Shown: positions 22,356 to 33,279 of the stretch, in pieces
Layout of the letters: the number at the start of each line of letters is the position of its first letter
Position numbering within the stretch: the first letter of the stretch is position 1
Source: Schistocerca nitens
Lineage: Eukaryota; Arthropoda; Insecta; Orthoptera; Acrididae
Length of the DNA stretch: 64,000 bases
Assembly: GCF_023898315.1 (NCBI RefSeq)
Contig: NC_064619.1
Location: forward strand, 349,690,650-349,754,649
Direction of reading: 5' to 3'
The notes under the pieces: generated by a model
Told to the model about the DNA's origin: nothing
Database searches by the model: none
Seen by the model: only the letters and a program-made list of their open reading frames with translations
Program-made: the position numbers and the translations under genes

Positions 22356-23015
22356 TATAATCTATCTGATACCTATTAGTATCTCCAGGATTCTTCCAGG
22401 TATACAACCTTCTTTTATGATTCTTGAACCAAGTGTTAGCTATGATTAAGTTGTGCTCTGTGCAAAATTCTACTAGGCAGCTTCCTCTTTCATTTCTTCC
22501 CCCCAATCCATATTCACCTACTATGTTTCCTTCTCTCCCTTTTCCTACTGACGAATTCCAGTCACCCATCACTATTAAATTTTCGTCTCCCTTCACTACC
22601 TGAATAATTTCTTTTATCTCGTCATAAATTTCATTAATTTCTTCATCATCTGCAGAGCTAGTTGGCATATAAACTTGTACTACTGTAGTAGGCATGGGCT
22701 TCGTGTCTATCTTGGCCACAATAATGCGTTCACTATGCAGTTTGTAGTAGCTAACCCGCACTCCTATTTTTTTATTCATTATTAAACCTACTCCCGCATT
22801 ACCCCTATTTGATTTTGTATTTATAACCCTGTAATCACCTGACCAAAAGTCTTGTTCCTCCTGCCACCGAACTTCACTAATTCCCACTATATCTAACTTT
22901 AACCTATCCATTTCCCTTTTTAAATTTTCTAACCTTCCTGCCCGATTAAGGGATCTGACATTCCACGCTCCGATCCGTAGAATGCCAGTTTTCTTTCTCC
23001 TGATAAGATGATTCT

Positions 23016-23541
23016 ACGTTTTCTAATTCGCTATTAACGTTTTCTAATATACATTGATCCCTGTCATCTTGTGCATGATTGAGCTTCTGGACTAACGTTT
23101 GTTCACGTTTGACTAACATATCGTCCACTTTAGTGATTATATTAGTCTCAAGCTTTTCAAAACACTCTTTTTGCCATTGGGTATCTTCCTCGTGATCTCT
23201 TTTTCCTGCTGTTCCATTATTTCCAATTTCTGGAACAGCAACGCAAGCATATCGCTTGGATTTCCTAGCTCTGCCTGCGTATGTTCACTTTCGGTTGCTC
23301 TCTCGCAGCTGTTTTTGAGCCGTGGGTCCAACATTCTGTCGCCCCCCCCCCCCCCCAGCGATTTTAAATTCTATTGACAAATATCCGCCGGCGATTCCAC
23401 ACTGTCAGGTGAAATCGCAGTTCGTTTAGTTTCACTAACTACTGTCCCTCCTGCCAACGATCCAGCAATATTCTCCACCTGGTCGTCGGTATCATAATTT
23501 TCGAGTTCCGAACGGTTACGTCTTGTACTCGGTCTAACCAT
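23016..23541 (-). pseudogene. gypsy gag, N-terminal part
   Basis: The likely start is ATG at 23539-23541 (MVRPSTRRNRSELENYDTDD). The segment continues as a polar, coiled-coil-like region with MLALLFQKLEIMEQQEKEI and VKREQTLVQKLNHAQDDRD. A TAG at 23371-23373 and a frame change near 23130 break it. A run of 15 C at 23342-23356 (G on the coding strand) lies inside. It ends at the RTE insertion site. Confidence 0.72.
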
Positions 23542-25091
23542 GGTGCTAACTGATGTAAATAGCGCCACACGCAACAATCAGACAATAAATAGACAACATT
23601 TTCTACACCAATAGTTACAATCGAAATGGCAGAAGGCAACTACGTGGAAAGTTTGTTATTAATTGCATACGCCCAGGTACTACAGAATAGCTTCGTTTAG
23701 AAACCTGGTCGTGTGCATTCGATTCCTTACCTCACAGTTTACATTGGACGTAAGGAACAGCATGGGTCTGCGATCACTCATCCACGTTCTCAGTCAGCTT
23801 TCCGTCGTTCCCGAGCGTATAATACATGTAACGGAAACGTTTTATTCATTAATTACCATTCACTATACGCTTTTAAAAATAAATTTAATTAATGACAACA
23901 ATGAAACTAGGTCTCAGGATTCTAGTATCGATTTCAGCCCCACGAATTAGTGTTCAGTGCAATCAGCTGTTGGTGTATATGAACTGAGCCGTTTAAATGC
24001 GAAACATAAACAATGTTCGTTTCGACGAAAACAAACTCTGTTTGATAAGGATTATCTTTGAAAATGCAGTTACACACACTGCAAAAGTTAATTTATATAT
24101 GCATTGGTAGCTTTTAATAAAGTGACGTCAAAACATAAGATCAATAGCTCAAATAATACTACGTAATTTAATTCAGCTCGACGCTAATCAGCTATCAGCA
24201 AACTAGCTCAGTACTCAGGGTGTTTACGGGATTATAAATAATTAATTGTCTCTCTCTTAAATTATAACAGATATTCCTTAATATATACATAAAAATATAG
24301 TTAAAACTCATGTGCTTATAGCACCAGATAATATTTCCTAGGTCAGTTTAGTGTGAAGTAATAAAACCCGTAACTCCAGGTCGTGGTTTCGTCTCGAATG
24401 CCAATATAAAATAACAAGCATAATCTTTTACAGATGAAATCCTTCTGCTTGGGATTTTATCTCACAACCTTGAGAAAATCTGAAAGTGAAATATATTAAA
24501 TTATTCGTATCGGCCGCATAGCTCGTGGGATCTGAAAGGAAGTTTAGTGTCCTAACCGGCGGCACGTCTCGAAGATGAGCTGAAAGAAAATTACTAATTA
24601 TTTTCTAGTATGTCGCCTAACAATGGTCAATGTTCCGTTAAGACCACGTTCACTCAGGACAAGGAAGGCTTAGATTTACAAATAATTATGTACCTTACAC
24701 AAGTTTGAAGTCATGAACAACTATATTTTAATTTCGTTTACAACTTACATGGGCTATTACAGCAAGACGAACCTCAGTCAATCTTTCTTTCCTCTTTGAG
24801 ACCAAGAACAGAAGAAGACCAAAGAATAGAAAGTTAAGACATGGAATGTCCATGGAATATATTGCCACACAATGCATTTGTTTATTCTTTGGCATACATC
24901 GCCAGCTATTCACACAATAACTATCACTACATGGAATTTACAAACTTCAAATTCATGACCACCCCAGGAGATACAGTACAGTAATCAGCGTAGTTAGCCA
25001 CTCAGGTGGGTACCAGCTATCACCTGTGACACATTTCCAGGGCAGAAAAGTTACGCATTTAGCTTTTCCTATGTTTTCGTAGCAGCATGTA
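23542..25091. other. AT-rich stretch, no gene recognised
   Basis: The 5' LTR of the gypsy element should lie in the right-hand continuation of gag (about 23.57 kb onward), but I cannot match it to a second LTR. A TGGCGCTATTTACATC sequence on the minus strand near 23570 could be a primer-binding site; this is a guess. No ORF here shows known motifs. Confidence 0.4.
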
Positions 25092-26094
25092 CAGGGTGAC
25101 AGACATTGAATTATCTGAAGTAAAATCGTCTTAACTTCTGAACGGTTTGCGTTAAGACGTTCAAACTGCACGGCTGGTAGTGGAGCATCATGGGAATCAG
25201 TATGTGCTGTGTGGTTTGGTTTGGCGGTGAAGCCAACTTTCATTTGGATGGGCTCGCTAATAAGAAAAACTGGCGCATTTAGGAGACTGAGAATCCGCAT
25301 TTCGCGATCGAGAATTCTCTTCACCCTCTAACGGTTGTGTGTGTGGTGTGCAACGTCCAGTCACACAATAATCGTTGCCATATTCCTAGATGGCATGCTG
25401 ACTACCGAACGGTATGTGAAAGCTTTGGAAGATGATTTCATCTTCATTATCTAAAGTGACACTGATTTCGACTAGATGTGGTCCATCCAAGTTGGAGCAC
25501 TTTGGGGATCGCATTCTGGCTCTGGGGCACCCAGAGACCTCAAAATGGTTCAAATGGCTCTGAGCACTATGGGACTCAACTGCTGAGGTCATTAGTCCCC
25601 TAGAACTTAGAACTACTTAAACCTAACTAACCTAAGGACATCACAAACATCCATGCCCGAGGCAGGATTCGAACCTGCGACCGTAGTGGTCTTGCGGTTC
25701 CAGACTGCAGCGCCTTTAACCGCACGGCCACTTCGGCCGGCCCAGAGACCTCGACTGGCCGTCATATTCTCCGGATCTTAACACATGGGACTGCTTTTTG
25801 TGAGGCTGTACTAAAGAAAAGGTGTACAGCAATAATCTCAAAACCATTGCTGAGCTGAAAACAGCTATTCAGGTGGTCGTGGACAGCTTCGAAGTTCTGA
25901 CACTTCAACGGGTCATGCAGAATTTCGCTATTCGTCTGCGCCACTTCATCGCCAATGATTGCAGTCATATCGAACACGTCATGGCCTAAATTCGAAAATC
26001 TGTAGTGACATTTACATGCTGAGTAAAGTGTGTACACTCCGTGGTTTGCTGCTAATTTACGTTTTTTTCATGTAGTTGAATAATTGTCACCCTG
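25092..26094 (+). mobile_element. transposon remnant of the long-TIR Tc1/mariner group, split by a SINE
   Basis: The ends are CAGGGTGACAGACATTGAAT at the left and an imperfect inverse ending GTCACCCTG at the right, next to TA and CA respectively. Inside, the plus strand reads GEANFHLDGLANKKNWRI in one frame and WPSYSPDLNTWDCF after the SINE. These are the region after the first catalytic Asp and the last catalytic Asp block of transposases with a DUF4817-like N terminus. The C terminus reads LQRVMQNFAIRLRHFIAN. The N-terminal half is missing and frames are broken, so this is an internally deleted copy of about 0.8 kb plus the SINE. Confidence 0.78.
25542..25740 (-). mobile_element. tRNA-derived SINE, type A, with 12-bp TSD
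   Basis: This is the reverse orientation of the SINE described at 4366; the B box appears as GGATTCGAACC near 25668. The duplication CCCAGAGACCTC is at 25530-25541 and 25741-25752. It splits the transposase remnant just before its last catalytic block. Confidence 0.94.
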
Positions 26095-26500
26095 CATGGC
26101 TTGCGGGTTTTAGAATTTACGAAGATTAGTAAAACAATTAAAATATACAAAGATACAGAAATGTTATATATTCAGGTAACAAAATAAGGAAAAATTTTAT
26201 AGTACAATAGATGGAAATAGGAGGATATGCATTTCCGGCGTTACACAGTTCCGCATTGCCTGGGTTATTCTATCGTTGTGTTGGTTACCAGACGTTAGGT
26301 AGATTTGGCAAGAGTGTTGGTTTGCGTTTAAAATGTCACTAGTTTCAGTTGCCATCCGGTTAAGTGAATACAACTCTTGGCTCCCTGTCTCGTCGGTTAC
26401 GGAGTTGAGCGAATTTTCGTAGGCCGATCCTTGGAGCACTGTCTGAGGCCCTCTTCTCTCTTGGTTTGATCACATTGTGATGATTGTGGTTTCTTTAAAT
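26095..26500. other. no gene recognised
   Basis: AT-rich sequence after the transposon remnant. Short open frames show no known motif. Confidence 0.5.
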
Positions 26501-26945
26501 ATTTTGGTGTCTCTTGGCGAAGTTTAACTGTTCCCTTCAGCAATTACATTTTTTGTTTTTGAGTTATTACTATTTGGGCCTTCAGCCGACAAATAATTGG
26601 AATCTCTGGCCTATAAAGCCTTCGGCCGTGAATGTAATTCGTCTAAACAATTTTTTTAGTTAGCTATTGTCTCTTAATAGTGAACTTTTGATGAGTGTGT
26701 TTTTACTTTTTTAAAAAAATACTTCACTGTCTCTTGGAGAATTTTGATGACCGTGTTTCTTTAAAAAGTAATTTAGTATCTCTTGGAGAAGTTTAACTCT
26801 TCTTAAGAATTTTCTATCCAGGCCTTCAGCCGCCAAACACTTTGAATTTCTGGTCATTGAGGCCTTCAGCCTTTAGTGCAACTTGTTTAAGAATTTTTTT
26901 ATTAGACGTTGTGTCTTAATAGTCAAATATGATAATTGTTCCTTA
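26501..26945 (+). repeat. imperfect direct duplication of a roughly 250-bp T-rich unit
   Basis: GTCTCTTGGCGAAGTTTAACT near 26510 recurs as a TCTCTTGGAGAAGTTTAACT variant near 26770. GGCCTTCAGCCGACAAA near 26578 recurs as GGCCTTCAGCCGCCAAA near 26822. The following TCTGG and TTTTTTTA blocks also repeat in order. The offset is 244-262 bp because of indels. No coding potential is seen. Confidence 0.72.
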
Positions 26946-27089
26946 TTGTCAACTTCATTTGCAATTGGTTTCAAATGAAGTGAACGTGATTTAAAAAAAG
27001 AAAGTGGGTAATCAACGGTAACTGAGTAAGGCCCCGTCCACACCGAATCCTGCCTTACCCTAAGACCGACATTCCCAAGACATTCATTT

Positions 27090-27318
27090 CGAAGGACAGT
27101 GCTGAGAAAGATAGCCGAACCAGCAGTTGGAGCTAACTGCAGAACGATCTTGCTGCGTAGGGACCACGAAGATAAGAAGCGAGAAATCAGGACTTACACG
27201 GAGGCGAATCTTCGAGTGGAACAGACAAGGAAACGATTAGTTGTGGTACAGGGCACCCTCCACCACGCACCATACGATTGCTTGAGGAGTATGTATGTAG
27301 ATGCAGATGTAGATCTCT
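27090..27318 (+). mobile_element. 3' end of a CR1/L2-like LINE
   Basis: The open frame reads EIRTYTEANLRVEQTRKRL and TLHHAPYDCLRSMYVDADVDL. It ends in TGTAGATGCAGATGTAGAT, an imperfect hexamer array. The same tail closes the LINE at 37063-38200 and, reversed, the one at 59886-63265. It is strongly 5'-truncated, as LINE copies usually are. Confidence 0.75.
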
Positions 27319-27679
27319 AGTTGTCTGAGGTGGAAAAACACCTCGAGCCATCACAGCACATGTCTAAAGTACGTTGGCTTTGCTCTACTTCCCACGTGTC
27401 TGTGACTTTCCCTCTAACAACATAACGCAAGGTCGCATATTTCCAATAAAGTCGTGGACGAACTCTGTACATAATGTGTTGAAATGTGTTCAGCTGTTGT
27501 CGTGACATCATGTTCTCTAGATTTCTCACTCAAGGTAAACATATAGCCATTGACTGCTGAGAGACTAGCTCGTCACCACCCATCAAACATTACGCTTCAT
27601 GACGTCTCGCACAGAGTTCGACTCTAAGCGCAGCTGGATTAGGGCGATTTTTGTAACGAAATTTTACGAATCGTCTACT
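27319..27679. other. no gene recognised
   Basis: Mixed sequence between two LINE fragments. I see no repeat structure or motif. Confidence 0.5.
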
Positions 27680-28515
27680 AAGTATCACATCATCTGTACC
27701 CCAAAGTCAACTTCTATTTTCTTCATTTTTCAACAGTCTATTCAGCGGTTTTATCTCTGCCTTTCTTATAGCTTTTACCTCTACAGCTCCCTGTAGTACC
27801 ATGGAGGATATTCCCTTAAGTCTTATCAGATATCATGTCTCTTCCCTTGACAGTGTTTTTCTTATGTTACTTTCTCTTGCCGACTCTTCGGAAAATCTCC
27901 TCACTCCTTACCTTGTCATTACTCTTAATTTTCAACCCTCTTCTGTAGCACTTCATCTCAAAACCTTTGATTCTCCTCTCTTCCGATTTTCCCAATGTCC
28001 ATGATTCACTACCATACAGTGTTGTGCTCCAAACGCATATTCGCAGATATTTCTTCGTCAGACTGATAACAGTAGATTTCTTTTTTCCAGGAGTGCCCTC
28101 TTTGCCTGTACTAGTCTACCTTCACTTCGTCTACTTAAGTTTCTCGCTTCTCTCATTTCTGCTACCTCTCGTTACTTTACTCTTTCTTCGGTCGATATTC
28201 TATACGATATCTATACTTATTAGACTGTTCATTCTGTTCAACAGATACCGCAGTTGTTATCCGCTTTCACGATGTATAGCAATTTCACCAGCGAATCTTA
28301 TCATTTACATCGCTTCCTTAATTGATATCGTTTCTCCCCAAAATTAAATCTCTCTCTGAGCCTTTTAGTACCGTAATTGCTTCTTCGATATGTAGATGAA
28401 ACACCAAGGGCGGAAGACTCCATCCCTGGCTTACTCCTTTCCAATCCGAGCAGTTCGTTCTTGGTCTTCCAATATTACTGTTCTCTCTCATTGGTTGTAT
28501 ATTTGTCCGTAAGCT
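27680..28515 (-). mobile_element. degenerate RTE-like LINE fragment (3' part of ORF2)
   Basis: The nucleotide text matches the corresponding region of the other degenerate RTE-like copies (29608-32762 and 44205-47296). Examples on the plus strand are TCTGTAGCACTTCATCTCAA, CATGATTCACTACCATACAG and the ATTCTGTTCAACAG block. It covers the part after the reverse transcriptase active site. Frames are broken throughout. Confidence 0.72.
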
Positions 28516-29060
28516 ATACTAGTGAACACAGTAATGGTTCAAAATTGTTAAATACGTATATGTGGGAATTGGATACACGTTCCAACCACGTTCTCCTCTT
28601 CACACTTCTCTTCGCCCAGTTCCTACTCCTATTATCTCTCTGTCAGTCAACTCTCCCATCACTACCTTCTAATTCCCCCTCTCAAGATTCGTTTTCCTAT
28701 CTGTCCATCTCTTGCTCTCCTCTCCCTCTGACGTTGAGCATTGTTTTTCGCTATAGCAAATGAAATCATTATTGGAAAATCAGGTCGCTTAACATGAATG
28801 GGTAAATCTGTTAAGATCATTGCTGTACTGTGCATGAGAGAGACCTCTCCGTTTGGTGGACCTGTGAGGATATTAGCTTCAGTGGCAGTGTTTCGTGCAG
28901 TTTGATCGATGAACGGATAGGATCACAAAGTATTGGACGATTCAAATTCCTTAGTTGTACTGTGATCATAAGCCTAGACTCCTTTCCTGTTTTCTGTTAT
29001 AACCGACTACAAGCACATTGTCTCACATACAAATTTTGTTTAAAGTCCTATACATCGGTT
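28516..29060. other. no gene recognised; pyrimidine-rich patch
   Basis: The plus strand is CT-rich from about 28590 to 28740. No known element is visible. Confidence 0.45.
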
Positions 29061-29537
29061 TTCCAGGAGGAATGGTCAATATTCAGCGATATGACAAGAA
29101 TGATCATTCGAAACAAAAAAAAAAGTCAAGTAAACCTGACCTCTGAAACGCGTATCTTAAGAGCTATGAGCACTTCCTGTTCTTCGATAATGTGAAACAA
29201 AATTCTTCCACTCGAAGGTTTTGCATTCCGTATTTTGAGGTGCGGTACTATGGAAAATTGTCAAGTAAACAAGGGCTCTAAAATGCATAACTTAAGAGAT
29301 ATTAGCACTTGTTCATCTTTGCTACTTTAGAATACAACTCTTTTAAAGAACAGGTGCTCGCAAAATATGGAAAGGAAAGACCTTGCAGTAGGAGAGGTTT
29401 GTTTCACAATGTCGAAGATCAAGAACTGCTTATAGCTCTTAAGGTATGTGTTTTAAACCATGTTTAATTGATTTTGGTTTCGAACGATCATTCTTGTCAT
29501 ATCCAAGAGTATTGACCATTCCTTCTGGGACACCCTG
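29061..29537. mobile_element. foldback (MITE-like) element with arms of about 160 bp
   Basis: The left arm, GGAGGAATGGTCAATATTCA to about 29220, is an imperfect inverted copy of about 29380-29525, which ends TATTGACCATTCCTTCTGGG. Matching internal blocks include ATATGACAAGAATGATC and CTTAAGAGCTATGAGCA. A third, direct copy of part of the left arm occurs at about 29262-29340. The right end reads ACACCCTG, an end type shared by the long-TIR transposons here. There is no coding capacity. Confidence 0.82.
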
Positions 29538-29607
29538 CGTAAGTAGAAACAGTCCCTATCTATATGAGAAGCCATTTCCTAAATGGTTTAAAGGCGCTGC
29601 TTTTTTT

Positions 29608-32600
29608 GCTTTTTTTTTTTAGGTTGCTCGTCAGTCTTATGACTGGTCTGATACGACCTGCCACGTGTTTCTTTCCCATGCCAATTTCTTCAGCTCAAAG
29701 TACCACTTGCAAACTACGTCCTCAATTATTTGCTGGATGTATTCCAACCTCTGTCTTCCTCTACAGTTTTTGCCCTCTTACAGCTTCCTCTAGTACCATG
29801 GGAGTCATGCCCTGATGTCTTAACATATGTCATATCATCCTGTTCCTTCTTGTCAGTGCTTCCACATATTCCTTTCTTCTCAGATTCTGCGCAGAACCTC
29901 CCCATTCCTCACCTTATTAGTCCGCCTAATTTTAAACAGTTGCCTGTATTACCCCACCTCAAATCTTCGATTCTTTTCTGTTACGGTTTCCCGACAGTCC
30001 ATGTTTCACTACCATACAATGCTACGTTCGTTCTCAGAAATTTCTTCCTCACCATAAAGCCCATGTTTGATACTAGTACCCTTCGCGACCATCTACCCTG
30101 ATGCCAAGTTTCTCGCTGTTCTGATTTCTGCGACTTCTCACTACATTCGTCTTTCTTAGATTCATTGGCACTCCACATTCTGTACTCATTACACTGTTCA
30201 TTCTATTCAGCATATCATGTAATTCTCCTTGACTTTCACTGAGTAGAGCAATTTTATCATCGAATAGCATCGTAGATATCCTTGCACCTTGAATTTTAAT
30301 TCCAGTCCAGAACCTTTCTTTTACTTCCATCATTGCTTCTCCGATATGCGGAATTTAACGATGTGGGGGGGGGGGGAGGGGAAGACTTCATCCCTGTCTT
30401 ATTACACCCTTTCTAATCCGAGCGCTTCGTTCTCGGTCGTCCACTCTTATTACTGCCTCTTGGCTCTTGTACATGATGTATATTATCCGTCCCTCCCTGT
30501 AGCTTATCCTTATCTTTCTCAGAATTTCGAACATCTTACACCGTTTTACAACGCTTTTCCCAGATCGACAAATCCTATGAATCCTTTGGCATTGCTTCTT
30601 TTATCAACCACAACGTCAAAACCTCTCTGTTGCCTTTACCTTTTCTAAAGCCAAAGTGATCATCATCTAGCGCATCCTCAATTTCCTTTTCCACTCTTTT
30701 GTATATTATTACTGTCAGCAACTTGTTAAGTTGATTTGCGATAATTCTCGATCTTGTCAAGTCTCGCAGTCTTCGGAAGTGTGCGGATGATATTCTTTTG
30801 AAAGTCAGTTGGGATGTCGCCAGACTCATACATTCTTAACATCAGCGTGAATAGTCGTTTTGTTGCCACTTCCCCCAATTAATTTAGAAATTATGATGGA
30901 ATGTTGTCTGTCCTCTCTGCCTTATTTGATCTTAAGCACTCCAAAGGTCTCTTAAAGTCTGATTCTAATACCGGATCCCCTACGTCTTCTAAATCGACTC
31001 CTGTTTTTTCTTCTATCACATTAGGTAAATTTTCCCGCTCATAGAGGCCTCAGATGCTCTCTTTCAACCTATCTGCTATCTCCTCTGCCTTTAGCAGTGA
31101 AATTTCTGTTGCAGTATTAATGTTACATCCCTTGCTTTTTATGTCACCGAAAGTTGTTTTGAACTTCTGTATGCTGGGTTAGTCCTTCCGACTATCATTT
31201 CTTTTTCGATTTCTTCACATTTTTCATGCAGCCATTTCGTCTTTGCTTCCAAACACGTCCTATTTATTTCATTCCGCAGTCACATCTATTTCCGTATTCC
31301 TGAATGTCCCTGAATATTTTGTACTTCCTTCTTTCATCGATCGACAGTAGTATTTCTTCTGTTAACCATGATTACCTTCTTTGTACCTATGTTTATTTTC
31401 CCAACTTCTGCGTTTGTCCTTTTCAGAAATGTCAATTCCTCTTCAACTGTACTGCTTAGTGCACTATTCTGTATTGCTGTACCTACAGCCTTAGAGAACT
31501 TCAACCGTACCTCGTCATTCCATAGTACTACCTTATCCCGCTTTTTTGCATATTGATTCTTCCTGACTAATCTCTTAGACTTCAACCTACTTTTCATCAC
31601 TACTGCATTGTGATCTGACTCTATATCTGCTCTTAGGTGCACCTTGCAATCCAGAATCTGATTTCGGAATCTCTGTTTGACCATGGTATAATCTATCTGA
31701 AATCTTCCCGTATCGCCAGGTCTTTCCCAAGTATACTTTCTCCTCTTGTGATTCTTGAAAAGAGTATTTGCTATTAATAACTGAAATTTATTACATAACT
31801 AGATTAATCTTTCTCCTCTCTCATTCCTTGTCCCAAGCCAATATTCTCCTTTAACCTTCTCTTCTATTCCTTCCCCTAGAACTGCATTCCAGTCCCCATG
31901 ACTGTTAGATTTTCGTCTCCCTTTATGTACCGTATTAACCTTTCAATATTCTCATGCATTGCTCTGCCTCTTCATCTTCAGCTTGCGACGTCGGCTAATT
32001 ATCGGGAATTATCGTTGTCGGTGTTGGTTTACTGTCGATTCTGACAATAACAACCCTATCACTGAACTGTTCACTATAACAGACTCTGTGCCCCACCTTT
32101 CTATTCATAACGAATCCTTCACCCATTGTACAGTTTTCCGCCACTGTTGATATTACCCTACACTCATCTGACCAGAAATCCTTGTCTTCTATCCATTTCA
32201 CTTTACTGACACCTACTATATCTAGATTGAGCTTTGCATGTCCCGTTTCAGATTTTCTAGTTTCCCTATTACATTGAAATTTCTGATATTCCACGCCCCG
32301 TCTCATTGAACGCTATCTTTTCGTTACTATTCAATCTTCTTCTCACAGTCACCTCCCCATTGGCAGTCCTCTCCCAGAGATACAAATGGGGGACTATTTC
32401 GGAATTGTTTTCCAATGGGGAGATGGTAATGTCACAACATATCCTGTGAATACACGTTACGTGTCTTTAATGCAATGTTATCCATTCATTGCCTTCGGCA
32501 TCTTCATTCCGTTGATCATTAGTGATTCTTCTGGCCTTTGGAGTAGTTTCCCGTCCTAAGGACAAGAGAGTGCGTTGAACCTCTGTCACTTCCTCTGCCC

Positions 32601-32762
32601 TCTTTCACAAAGCCGTTGGCACAGTTTTGGTGACTTCTTATGCCATAAGTCTTCGACTGCCAATACCGATTATTAATCAACATTCAAGCGGTGGTACCTT
32701 TCGAACCCGGAACCAAGGACGTTTTGATTACTAATCACAGACGCTACCCCCCGGACCATTCT
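29608..32762 (-). mobile_element. degenerate RTE-like LINE with a tRNA-like 5' end
   Basis: The endonuclease N-terminus (32306-31995) reads AKLNLDIVGVSKVKWIEDKD and QFSDRVVIVRIDSKPTPTT. The endonuclease C-terminus (31684) reads MVKQRFRNQILDCK and DIESDHNAVVM. Reverse transcriptase parts are DDDHFGFRKGKGNREVLTLW (about 30650) and ISTMLFDDKIALLSES (about 30240), the latter with FDDK where FADD is expected. The end has VALYGSETWTVGKP (about 30000). It closes with an A-run near 29608-29622. Many stops and frame changes make it an old copy of a family related to, but distinct from, the LINE at 18702. Confidence 0.85.
32691..32762 (-). other. tRNA-like segment at the 5' end of the RTE-like copy
   Basis: Read on the minus strand it shows an A-box-like GGTAGCGTCTGTGATTAG, an anticodon-arm-like TGATTAGTAATCA hairpin and a B-box-like GGGTTCGAAAGG, in tRNA order and spacing. 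A second RTE-like copy has the matching segment at about 42305-42385. Arms are mismatched, so it is not a functional tRNA gene. Confidence 0.65.
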
Positions 32763-33279
32763 TTCTATTATCAGAATGACTTGGTACTATCATGCTACTT
32801 CAGTAGACCATAATCAAATCATCATGTTATATAAGGTGCAAATGAGACAAAAAATTAATTATTTTAACAGAATAATAAATAAAAGGGGAAAGGATAAAAA
32901 CGAGAAACATGGCGGACAAGCCACCACAAATCTTTCAGGATATGTAAGAACAATTGTTTTTATAGAGTTTTCTAATATTTTGGTAATTTTTTTAAATGTT
33001 TTATTTTATATTTTTATGTATACATATATATTTAGTTTTATGTAGAATCTAAAAGCAGAAGGACAACGAAATCAGGTTATATTCTAAACAGCAAACTAAG
33101 AAGTATCCTAATTTGATAACAAAACTTGTATACCCTAATGTGTATATATACTTCATCTATACAGTAGAACTGGAGCGATGGTGAGTCGAAACACAACACA
33201 AAAGGATCAGGTAAACTAGGAGAGAAGAAGCCGAAGCTAATCGGATGGGAACATACGTAACAAAGAATAACACCTATCA
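32763..33279. other. AT-rich, no gene recognised
   Basis: It contains an (AT)-rich tract near 33000-33030. No motif is seen; its right part may be the 3' UTR of the Tx1-like LINE. Confidence 0.45.

Larger units (their letters stand above)
18721..22985 (-). pseudogene. RTE-like ORF2 (endonuclease and reverse transcriptase) split by a Tc1 element
   Basis: The endonuclease part (22985-22358) begins RAWNVRSLNRAGRLENLKRE. It has GISEVRW, QVYMPTSSADDEE and IVMGDWNSSVGKG, and breaks off after RYQIDYT. The second part (20943-18721) resumes at IMVRQRFRNQVLNCK with the catalytic SDHNLLV. It is open to TGA at 18721, about 740 codons, without a stop. The reverse transcriptase shows NYRTISLISHSCKILTRI, FVDLEKAFDNVNW, VRQGCSLSPMLFNLYIEQ and FADDIVILSE. 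The C terminus includes SIAMYGSETWTI. All catalytic motifs look intact, so the Tc1 insertion is probably what silenced this copy. Confidence 0.92.
18702..23007 (-). mobile_element. RTE-like LINE, nearly full length, inserted in gypsy gag
   Basis: The LINE has endonuclease and reverse transcriptase in one frame and a short-repeat 3' end, (ACA)n on its own strand, as RTE-clade LINEs often have. The 8-bp duplication ATGATTCT (plus strand) is at 18694-18701 and 23008-23015. Removing the LINE plus one repeat joins the gag codons for E-N-V-E-S to Y-A-S-D-V in phase. Without the Tc1 insert it is about 2.9 kb, slightly short at the 5' end. Confidence 0.92.
5251..23541 (-). mobile_element. old Ty3/gypsy LTR retrotransposon, multiply interrupted
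   Basis: Read on the minus strand, the order is gag N-terminus (23541-23016), gag middle (18701-18016), gag C-terminus (10785-9962), protease, reverse transcriptase, RNase H, integrase zinc region, integrase core, and integrase C-terminal region to 5251. This is the gag-pol order of Ty3/gypsy, with integrase after RNase H. The large gaps are later insertions with their own target-site duplications, and removing them brings gag codons back into phase at two junctions. Both LTRs are unidentified, so the outer limits are only those of the readable coding sequence. No env-like ORF is visible. Confidence 0.82.

Noticed and set aside
21457..22360. Plus-strand ORFs of 65-156 codons over Tc1 copies A and B
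   Set aside because: They are shadows of the minus-strand transposase; GC-rich coding sequence leaves the opposite strand open. No motif is present.
23560..23575. Primer-binding site and 5' LTR end of the gypsy element
   Set aside because: TGGCGCTATTTACATC on the minus strand is suggestive, but no matching 3' LTR was found near 4.6-5.2 kb, so I did not annotate it.
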